A stretch of 9,975 bases of DNA. Origin: Thermoplasmata archaeon (lineage in GTDB: Archaea; Thermoplasmatota; Thermoplasmata; Thermoplasmatales; Thermoplasmataceae). The position numbers and the translations under genes were made by a program. The notes beneath the pieces were generated by a model that saw only the letters and a program-made list of their open reading frames with translations, did no database searches and was not told the origin of the DNA. Shown here in pieces: positions 1-5,473 of the stretch; within the stretch, counting starts at the first letter, position 1, and each line of letters starts with the position of its first letter. The stretch covers positions 1 through 9,975 of the forward strand of contig JAJYDZ010000035.1 in the NCBI GenBank assembly GCA_021790415.1. The letters are read 5' to 3'.

Positions 1-230
1 CAGCAAGGGAGATCAGGAAACTGGGAGAGGAACAGTGGAAAAATATCCATGAATATGGAAAACGCTGGACAGTGGAGATATATTTCTCAGGCCTCAAGCG
101 GGTAATGGGCGAGATCATCAGGGCAAGAAGGCCGGATTACATGATCCAGGAAGTTGGCCTGAAGGTTCTCTATTACAACATGATGAGGGAGAACACCAGG
201 ACATATGGGTAGTTATGCAACACAGTTCTT
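1..230 (+). mobile_element. Right-hand part of an IS5-like insertion sequence
   Basis: This is the end of an insertion sequence, defined by the transposase fragment at 3-212. The right boundary is approximate. Sequence readable as NYN-domain protein on the minus strand reaches to about 230, so the terminal inverted repeat should fall between about 213 and 235. The partner repeat is not in the window, so neither the repeat nor a target duplication can be confirmed. Confidence 0.6.
3..212 (+). CDS. IS5/IS4-type DDE transposase, C-terminal fragment (5' end outside window)
   Basis: The frame is open from the first full codon to a TAG at 210-212, giving the last 69 residues of a transposase. The fragment carries a complete YREK signature, Y-(2)-R-(3)-E-(6)-K, at fragment residues Y18, R21, E25 and K32 (local sequence YGKRWTVEIYFSGLKR). 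This places it in the IS4/IS5 superfamily of DDE transposases; E25 is the third catalytic acid. The tail (LKVLYYNMMRE) is also typical of these enzymes. The protein would catalyse cut-and-paste movement of its own element. Its base composition is richer in G+C than the A/T-rich DNA that follows. The rest of the gene and the left terminal repeat are outside the window, so intactness cannot be judged. The right end of the element must lie within roughly 30 bases after the stop, because the neighbouring NYN pseudogene is recognisable up to there. Confidence 0.88.
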   Translation, partial: AREIRKLGEEQWKNIHEYGKRWTVEIYFSGLKRVMGEIIRARRPDYMIQEVGLKVLYYNMMRENTRTYG

Positions 231-693
231 TCACACACAAGCTTCTTCAGGTCACCAGTAAACTCACTTCGAAACCAACGAAATGCAACCTCCTGCCTCG
301 TTCTCTGACTCGAAGGGCTGTTGGCATATAATCGCGATCTCCGGCAAAAACCACGATAGTCCGTATATCTGCTCTGATCAGGATAACTTCCTTTACGGCA
401 AGTGATAGTTCAATATCTGCACTATTTTTATGTACATTGGATAAAACATCTATCGCCCTAATTCCCATTTTCTGCAACTCTTTCTTTGATTCAGCAAGCT
501 TGCTCCAGTCAGCAAAAGCCTGTCTGATGATAAATTCATTATCTGTTGATTCCTTCAGCTGATCCAGAGCCTTTCCAATAAGATATATAGATAATTAGTT
601 AGCTTCTTCATATGGAAGTTGATAAAGATTTGTCAGCGAATAATAAAAATTTTAAAAATCTATGAATACAGCGGCCAGACTGTTTTCAGCCAT
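213..693 (-). pseudogene. NYN-domain (LabA/DUF88-like) protein gene, broken by two TAA stops, a frameshift and an IS
   Basis: Read on the minus strand from an ATG at 693-691, one frame gives a near-complete NYN (PIN-like RNase) domain to 247, interrupted only by TAA at 654-652 and TAA at 597-595. The first stop replaces the expected Glu of the N-terminal metal-site motif: VFIDF-stop-NFYYSL, where IDFENF is normal. Downstream are family landmarks: FADWSKL, a KNSADIELSLAV segment and GDRDYMP (the SGDxDF position). After about 267 the frame fails, but the next frame continues as SEFTGDLKKLV, as expected after GFE. Loss of one A from GAAAGT would explain this. The C-terminus then meets the IS5-like element. 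One acidic position may also have changed, since LAVK occurs where LAxD is common. Family members are presumed metal-dependent ribonucleases. With three lesions this copy should not make a full protein. A residual ORF from a TTG at 477 lacks the active-site N-terminus. Confidence 0.78.
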
Positions 694-750
694 GCAACTT
701 ATAGGTTGTAAAAAGGTAATATGATTTTCTGAACTTTCCGATTCAAATCT

Positions 751-766
751 TAGTCATAGCTGACTA
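751..766. repeat. Short perfect palindrome, 6-base arms
   Basis: TAGTCA and TGACTA arms are separated by four bases (TAGC). The site lies about 60 bases upstream of the ATG of the NYN pseudogene (minus strand), so it could be an old operator. It could equally be chance in a decayed region. Confidence 0.3.
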
Positions 767-812
767 GACTTAATACTTCTCACCGCCCTTATTCCATCGA
801 TGAGTGAGAATT

Positions 813-834
813 GACCCACGCAGGAATGCGGGTC
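813..834. repeat. Imperfect hairpin with GACCC/GGGTC stem
   Basis: The arms GACCC (813-817) and GGGTC (830-834) pair, with a further G-C/C-G pair inside after a two-base bulge and a loop of AGGAAT. It is G+C-rich compared with its surroundings. Possible roles are a terminator-like structure or the end of an old mobile element. No gene is attached to it. Confidence 0.35.
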
Positions 835-885
835 CTATGGAAAAGACGAAGACTGCCAAGTAACATGCAACTTTGAAATTAATAG

Positions 886-936
886 TCGGATCAAGCAAAG
901 ATCGCCTTTAAGGAAAAGGCGGTCTATCGGATCAAG
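886..936. repeat. 10-bp hairpin flanked by a 10-bp direct repeat
   Basis: The decamer TCGGATCAAG occurs exactly at 886-895 and again at 927-936. Between the copies is a hairpin with a 10-bp stem, 900-909 paired with 915-924 (one G-T wobble) and a five-base loop (AAGGA). Only four and two bases separate the repeats from the stem. The structure lies 38 bases beyond the stop of the minus-strand AbrB-type gene. It could act as a processing or termination structure for that transcript, or be a relic recombination site. Function is unknown. Confidence 0.55.
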
Positions 937-973
937 AAGTATCTTGTTGAGAATATTTCTCATTGGCCTAAAA

Positions 974-1132
974 CTATTCCATTTTTTTCAATATTATCTT
1001 TCCATCTTCCTCATAAAACCCCACAATTTCTTCTTCCCGCACTTCAAGTATGGCTTGGACCCTTTTAGGCAGCGTCATTCGAAGCGAGGAACCTCTCTTT
1101 GAAAGATGAGATACATCAACCAATTGTTGCAT
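974..1132 (-). CDS. AbrB/SpoVT/MazE-type small DNA-binding protein
   Basis: The gene is an ATG at 1132-1130 to TAG at 976-974, 52 residues. The protein (beginning MQQLVDVSHLSKRGSSLRMT) is a complete swapped-hairpin AbrB-like fold. SKRGSSLRMTLPKRVQAIL (about residues 11-29) matches the RGxSLRvTLPxxV part of the family, and EEEIVGFYEEDGKIILKK (about 33-50) matches the second half. Such proteins dimerise and bind DNA as transition-state regulators or as antitoxins. No toxin gene is recognisable next to it, so a stand-alone regulator is more likely. An A/T-rich box-A-like stretch (minus strand TTTAAT at 1159-1154) begins 27 bases before the ATG, fitting a leaderless transcript. The gene looks intact although it sits between two decayed genes. 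Confidence 0.82.
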   Translation of the reverse strand: MQQLVDVSHLSKRGSSLRMTLPKRVQAILEVREEEIVGFYEEDGKIILKKME

Positions 1133-1415
1133 TAAGTGTAATTGTTATAATAGATTAAATTATTTGCATTCAATATGGTATTAATGGTGAAAAATCACTT
1201 AATGAGTCAATTTCAATGAAAACAGAATCTGTCTACCATTGATGCACAGTATGAAGAAGTACGTTTACATATATCTCCATACAAGACTGTCTTTTTCCGT
1301 TCATTAAGGTTGTTTCTTGCCCCTTCGCAGCATCTTATGAACTCTTTTTTGTTATCCTGCCTATTCTATTGTTAGTCGTGGGTTCGACGAAAATTTGCCT
1401 TCTAACGACCCAAGC
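1133..1415. other. Gene-free stretch upstream of the AbrB-type gene
   Basis: I see no convincing gene here. The first 30 bases or so hold the probable AbrB promoter on the minus strand. A plus-strand frame of about 50 codons from about 1220 lacks a good start and has no recognisable motif. The rest is A/T-rich with several stops in every frame. Confidence 0.5.
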
Positions 1416-1703
1416 TTAAAACCTCAAATTTTGTGCCAGTATCTCCATTTCTTTCCTGCCTGCCAAATCCTTTGAGAGTGATTTCCAACAATCTTCACAG
1501 TTTTTGTCCAAAGTCATAAATATAGTAAGTTTTTGAATATTAAAATAATCCCACTTTTCTTGCTCACCTTTAATTGACACAAATGCTACGGTTCCATTCC
1601 TAACAATTCGTTAAGATTAAATTTAGATCGTAAAAATTTCTCAAAGCCATTACTGTACAGTTCAGAAATTCAAAGTCAAGTATTCATCATCAACTTTCCT
1701 CAA
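1416..1703 (-). pseudogene. Frameshifted gene remnant, unknown family
   Basis: Three consecutive minus-strand segments in different frames read as one plausible protein. From a TTG at 1703, LRKVDDEYLTLNF ends at a TGA (1664-1662). The next frame gives ISELYSNGFEKF and on to NELLGMEP, ending at a TAG (1588-1586). The third gives RNGTVAFVSIKG, then EKWDYFNIQKLTIFMTLDKN and SLSKDLAGRKEMEILAQNLRF, to TAA at 1418-1416. About 95 residues result if joined. Two aromatic-rich stretches and a CxxCW element give it the look of real protein, but I do not recognise the family. A 54-residue ORF from a GTG at 1580 could still be made from the last part. Chance open frames in A/T-rich DNA are the main alternative. 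Confidence 0.42.
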
Positions 1704-1729
1704 GTTAAATATACCTCTTTCCCGTTATA
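1704..1729 (+). promoter_or_regulatory. Box-A-like promoter elements for the R-M locus
   Basis: TTAAATATA at 1704-1712 is close to the archaeal TATA consensus and would start a transcript near 1733-1738, leaving a short leader. A second candidate, TATAA at 1725-1729, would start a leaderless transcript at the ATG at 1751. Which one is used cannot be decided by eye. Confidence 0.5.
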
Positions 1730-1750
1730 AGTTGCGGAGCATTGAGATTA

Positions 1751-1927
1751 ATGAGGTGTCCTGTCTGCAACCAAGAAAATAGATCACAACCAACCAAGAG
1801 TTGGTCATACGCTGGCTACTTTGTATCGAGGTACGATTGTTCCCAATGCGGCGAAACTTTTAACACCTATGAAGCCGATGGAAAGTTGAAATTTACAGTA
1901 CCTAAAAGTGAACAGGATCAGTATTAA
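1751..1927 (+). CDS. Small zinc-ribbon protein preceding the R-M genes
   Basis: This is a 58-residue protein with two metal knuckles, CPVC near residue 3 and CSQC near residue 31, the expected four-cysteine zinc ribbon. Between them is WSYAGYFVSRYDC, and after them GETFNTYEADGKLKFTVPK. The conserved-looking core (K-W-Y-G, RY-C, FN-Y, KFT-PK) suggests a specific domain rather than a generic finger. I associate this layout with small archaeal zinc ribbons of unknown function. The ATG at 1751 is chosen because a box A lies about 25 bases upstream and GAG lies close to it. A TTG at 1742 would add three residues but is too near the only purine-rich site. The gene is 12 bases upstream of, and in frame with, the large restriction-methylation gene, so the two are probably cotranscribed and perhaps translationally coupled. 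It may help the neighbour bind DNA, or regulate it. Confidence 0.8.
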   Translation: MRCPVCNQENRSQPTKSWSYAGYFVSRYDCSQCGETFNTYEADGKLKFTVPKSEQDQY

Positions 1928-1939
1928 AATTGTAACGGG

Positions 1940-4900
1940 TTGAGTTATTTGACACAGAAAAAATTTGTATTTCCACAAATCGAAGAAAGTGAAATTGCAG
2001 AAACAAGGATCTATCTGGAACATATATATTATGACCTGAAAGGCAAATTCAGAAATTTCTCAGAACTGGAAAATGTTGTAATAAGTTACGCCAGCTACAG
2101 TTCAGAGGCACTCTCAACTCCTCAAAAACCAGAGGAATTTGCAAAAGAAACAATTATCGAGCCAATACTAAAGTATCTGGGTTTTACTTGGAAAGGCGAA
2201 ACCAAATTGAAATCTCCATTTGGCAATCGTTGGCCAGATTACACCATAGTACCGGAAGATTCAGAAGACATTTTGCTTTATTTGGAAGCGGAGGCAGTTA
2301 ATACTTACCTTTATTCAGAAACTAAGGGGAGAGGCCAGGTGTTTCAGTGGCTACTTTCTAAGGCGGCTGAAACGGAGTATGGGATTGCTACCGACGGGTT
2401 GACATGGATCCTTGTGAAATTTGATGAGGCAACTAACCAACTTAGAGATATGCATAAAGTCGAATTAAGATCATTTTACTCTAAACTCATCAATCCAAAG
2501 GCTTTGGTAACTGACCAAGAAATTAAGGATGAAATTACCAAACTCCTAATGCTAAAACCAAGATATCTTAACGCTTTCATCAATAATTATTTAACAAATG
2601 CAGTTGAGGAAAAGGAAGAGATTACCAAGAAATTCTATGATAGTTATGTTAAGTATGTTTTTGGGCTGGACTCTTCAGGTAAGTCAACCGGACAAGTATC
2701 TTTGCTGAGTTCAATAATCACCCCAAAGAGTGTCAAAGCAGCGAAGAATGAACTATTTGCCGTAGTCACTATGAACAGACTGTTTTTCATCACATTCCTG
2801 GATGATAAAGGGATAATACCAAATAATCTACTTGGTGGACTTTATGAAAAATACAAAAGTGCACATATAGGAAAAACTTTCTACAGCACCTACCTAAAAC
2901 CACTTTTCTATGAAGTCTTTAACAAAGGGAAGGACGCACGTGAGTCGTACATTAAATCGGATGACATCTATAGAGACATACCATATTTGAATGGCGGATT
3001 GTTTCGTGAGAACATTGAAAATGAAGAGCATTACAATATTAGCAACGAGGGGATAGAACCCATTTTATTGAATTTGTTAGCTTATAATTTCCTAAAGGAA
3101 TATAAGATCGGTTTAAGTGATGAATCAGATCTAAAACCAGAAATATTGGGTTACATCTTTGAAAAGACCATCAACTACATATCCGGCACTGGAACAAATC
3201 AGCAGAAAATGCAGGGAGCCTACTACACACCCGAGGACGTAGTAAATTTCATAGTCAAAGAGACTCTCAACACAAAAATTTTAGAGAAAATGAAGCAAGG
3301 GCTTCGTTCAGTTGGATGGCAGGAACGAGACCTCCAGGGTCTTGACACTATCGAAGATGTGCTTGGAAATATGCCGGTCAATAAAAGGCACTCTGCAGCA
3401 ATGCTGTCAGCCATAGATACAATAAAAGTTATTGACCCTGCGTGTGGATCTGGACACTTTGTCACGACTGCTGCTAATGTGCTGACAAGAGTTGTTGCAT
3501 CCATCAGATTAGCGATAAATGAACCACTTGACCTGTATCAAATAAAACGAAAGGTTGTTACGTACAATATATACGGAACGGATATTGATGAAATAGGGGC
3601 AGAAATAACAAAACTGAGGCTTTGGTTATCTATTATAGCTGAAGTCAAGGATCCGCTTCACACTGAAACTCTACCAAACATCGACTTCAATATAATGTCT
3701 GGGAATGCGTTGATAGGCCAGCTTCATGAAAAGTTGGCTTTGTCCCTCTCTTCAACTGGAATGAACTTTATAGATTCAGAGGAACTGGAGTATTTGGGGC
3801 ATTTCCTTGGGTCAAACAAGAACGAGGTATTTACGCTGTTAAATAGCATGAAGACAAATGATTTATCACTTGCATATCAGAAAATCATAACAGGTTATAG
3901 GCCGGAATCTGGCGACAATGCAGCGAGAGTGCATGACCTCCTTAATCGGATCAGAACTCAGCTGTATGGTGCTTTTAACGAAGCCTTATACTCTTACTTG
4001 GTAAGTAATGAGGCTTCAGGAAAGATTAGCAAGGAGACCTGGGAAGCGCTCTCCACAAAGAAACCTTTTCATTGGGGATTTGATTTTCTAAATGTATTCA
4101 ACGATGGTGGATTCGACGTTATAATTGGTAACCCGCCATATATACAAGACAAAGATTACTCAAAAACAGAATTGAGCATCATAAAAAGCTCAAAAGTTAA
4201 TTCTCAGCGTAAAAAGATACCCCTGATGTATGAGAGCATGAGCTGTGGTAATACACATGCGTACTTTATAGAGAGATCTCTAAAGATGTTGAGGGAAGAT
4301 GGGTATCTGGGCTTTATAGTGCCAATTTCCTTGGTATCTACTCCAAGGATGGATAGTATAAGAGAAATAGTTCATCAAATGTCGAATGCTGTTTCTTACT
4401 ATAATTTTGATGACCGACCTGGAAAGATATTCTCTGGAATTGAACATTGCCGATCCACGATAGTCGTATTAAAAAAAGGTAAAGGGGTATCCCGGGTTCT
4501 CACGAGCAAATACCATCGATGGTATTCAGTAGACAGGCCGAAATTATTTGAAAATCTAAAGATTTCAGAAGTCAAACTCAGAAGAATGGATGAATTGGTT
4601 CCAAAACTTGGTACCAATATTGAGCACTCCATTATCAAAAAACTTGAATCAAGAGCTCGAAACAAATCGTTATCTGATTTCTTCTACTCGCCAGGTGAAA
4701 AAGTTTGGTATCATAACGCACCTCAGTACTGGATTCATTCTCACACTGACGGTAGTGTTCCTGTGGTAGAGTATTATGAAGATTTCACCATTGACCCAAA
4801 AACCAATGAAAAAAAGTTTGGAAAATTGAAAAACAAAAGCATTACAACCCATTACAAGTTCATAAGAGTGAGACTTGAAGATTTCTATTTTGTTACTGCA

Positions 4901-5290
4901 CTTCTCAATTCATCATTGTTCTACTGGTGGTATGTGATTTATTCCGATGGGCGAGATCTTCTGGAACAACAAATCGGCTCATTCCCGCTGAACTTAACTC
5001 TTCAAGAGAAAGGTCTGCGAATAAAACTGGAACAATTAGTGGAATTACTGATGAAAGAATACCAGCAAAATTCAAACGAAAAGATAAATGTTAGGAAAGG
5101 AGACTATGCTATCAAAATAATGGAAATTATTCCGAAAAAATCCTATGAGACTATCAGTCGTATCGATGATTTACTTTTTGATTTCTTTGATTTCTCAGAA
5201 GAAGAGCGTGACTTCATCAGGAATTTCGATCTGGGATTCAGGATGGGTAACGGAGCCCAGGAGAACAGTGGTACTCTGCTGAATACTTAA
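1940..5290 (+). CDS. Type IIG-like fused nuclease / N6-adenine DNA methyltransferase (Eco57I-type)
   Basis: The 1116-residue protein combines cleavage, methylation and recognition modules. Residues 1-200 resemble the PD-(D/E)xK domain of type IIG enzymes: RWPDYTIVPE with D100, then LYLEAEAV with E116, then GQVFQWL and YGIATDGLTWIL. The usual catalytic Lys after E-x is Glu118. About 200-400 is a helical linker. The methyltransferase spans about 410-800: YYTPEDVVNFIV near 427 (motif X), DPACGSGHF at 499-507 (motif I, S-adenosylmethionine binding), GTDIDEIGAEITKLRLWL near 545 and NPPY at 731-734 (motif IV, amino methylation, most likely N6-adenine). The C-terminal part, with VTALLNSSLFYWWY near 983 and GSFPL, matches a target-recognition domain. 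No in-frame ATG occurs in the first 170 codons, so TTG at 1940 (or 1949) is the likely start, coupled to the upstream stop at 1927. The frame is intact. The alternative is a modification and specificity subunit alone. Confidence 0.88.
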   Translation: MSYLTQKKFVFPQIEESEIAETRIYLEHIYYDLKGKFRNFSELENVVISYASYSSEALSTPQKPEEFAKETIIEPILKYLGFTWKGETKLKSPFGNRWPDYTIVPEDSEDILLYLEAEAVNTYLYSETKGRGQVFQWLLSKAAETEYGIATDGLTWILVKFDEATNQLRDMHKVELRSFYSKLINPKALVTDQEIKDEITKLLMLKPRYLNAFINNYLTNAVEEKEEITKKFYDSYVKYVFGLDSSGKSTGQVSLLSSIITPKSVKAAKNELFAVVTMNRLFFITFLDDKGIIPNNLLGGLYEKYKSAHIGKTFYSTYLKPLFYEVFNKGKDARESYIKSDDIYRDIPYLNGGLFRENIENEEHYNISNEGIEPILLNLLAYNFLKEYKIGLSDESDLKPEILGYIFEKTINYISGTGTNQQKMQGAYYTPEDVVNFIVKETLNTKILEKMKQGLRSVGWQERDLQGLDTIEDVLGNMPVNKRHSAAMLSAIDTIKVIDPACGSGHFVTTAANVLTRVVASIRLAINEPLDLYQIKRKVVTYNIYGTDIDEIGAEITKLRLWLSIIAEVKDPLHTETLPNIDFNIMSGNALIGQLHEKLALSLSSTGMNFIDSEELEYLGHFLGSNKNEVFTLLNSMKTNDLSLAYQKIITGYRPESGDNAARVHDLLNRIRTQLYGAFNEALYSYLVSNEASGKISKETWEALSTKKPFHWGFDFLNVFNDGGFDVIIGNPPYIQDKDYSKTELSIIKSSKVNSQRKKIPLMYESMSCGNTHAYFIERSLKMLREDGYLGFIVPISLVSTPRMDSIREIVHQMSNAVSYYNFDDRPGKIFSGIEHCRSTIVVLKKGKGVSRVLTSKYHRWYSVDRPKLFENLKISEVKLRRMDELVPKLGTNIEHSIIKKLESRARNKSLSDFFYSPGEKVWYHNAPQYWIHSHTDGSVPVVEYYEDFTIDPKTNEKKFGKLKNKSITTHYKFIRVRLEDFYFVTALLNSSLFYWWYVIYSDGRDLLEQQIGSFPLNLTLQEKGLRIKLEQLVELLMKEYQQNSNEKINVRKGDYAIKIMEIIPKKSYETISRIDDLLFDFFDFSEEERDFIRNFDLGFRMGNGAQENSGTLLNT

Positions 5291-5314
5291 TAGTTGAACA
5301 TTCAAAGGATTTTG

Positions 5315-5368
5315 CCCTTAACGAGTGGAAAAATAAAAAATCCACGACTGGGCTATACCAGCCTAAGG
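5315..5368 (+). other. Possible three-way-junction RNA element before mcrB
   Basis: In the gap after the methyltransferase stop, CCTTA (5316-5320) can pair with TAAGG (5364-5368) and enclose two hairpins: GTGGA/TCCAC (5325-5329 with 5341-5345, A-rich loop) and CTGG/CCAG (5348-5351 with 5358-5361). The nesting is tidy, but each stem is only 4-5 bp, so this may be chance. It could be a terminator or processing element between the two gene pairs. No long T-tract follows. Confidence 0.3.
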
Positions 5369-5445
5369 AATTATAGACAAAGCCTGATAACTTTCTCGAT
5401 AACTAACGTTTGGTTAAGTTTGAATCCATTGCTAATGAAAAACAA

Positions 5446-5453
5446 CTTATAAT
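5446..5453 (+). promoter_or_regulatory. Box A promoter of mcrB/mcrC
   Basis: CTTATAAT, preceded by an A-rich BRE-like stretch (AAAAACAA), is centred about 25 bases before the ATG at 5474. That is the right distance for a leaderless archaeal transcript starting at that ATG. It supports both a separate promoter for mcrB-mcrC and the choice of ATG 5474 over an in-frame TTG at 5453. Confidence 0.6.
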
Positions 5454-5473
5454 TGCAGTTGGTTGTAGCCTTA

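Noticed and set aside
811..863. Short plus-strand frame ending NAGPMEKTKTAK as a possible transposase (TnpB-type) tail
   Set aside because: It is fewer than 20 codons from the nearest upstream stop, with no cysteine motifs or other TnpB features.
691..874. CATGCAACTT repeated at 691-700 and 865-874, suggesting a target duplication around a small element
   Set aside because: There are no inverted ends inside the repeats, and the first copy overlaps the start codon region of the NYN pseudogene. Ten bases may be chance.
835..963. 42-codon minus-strand ORF starting 10 bases after the AbrB-type gene (candidate toxin partner)
   Set aside because: It has the right position for a toxin, but no PIN, MazF or RelE features, and it runs through the hairpin and both direct repeats. 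Composition looks random.
1376..1400. GGTTCGA-like sequence resembling a tRNA T-arm
   Set aside because: The flanking bases do not form the five-pair T stem, and no anticodon arm or acceptor stem could be placed around it.
3223..3504. Open frame on the minus strand inside the methyltransferase gene
   Set aside because: It lies antisense to the motif I region of a clear gene and has no recognisable features of its own. The same applies to the other minus-strand frames within 1940-8413.
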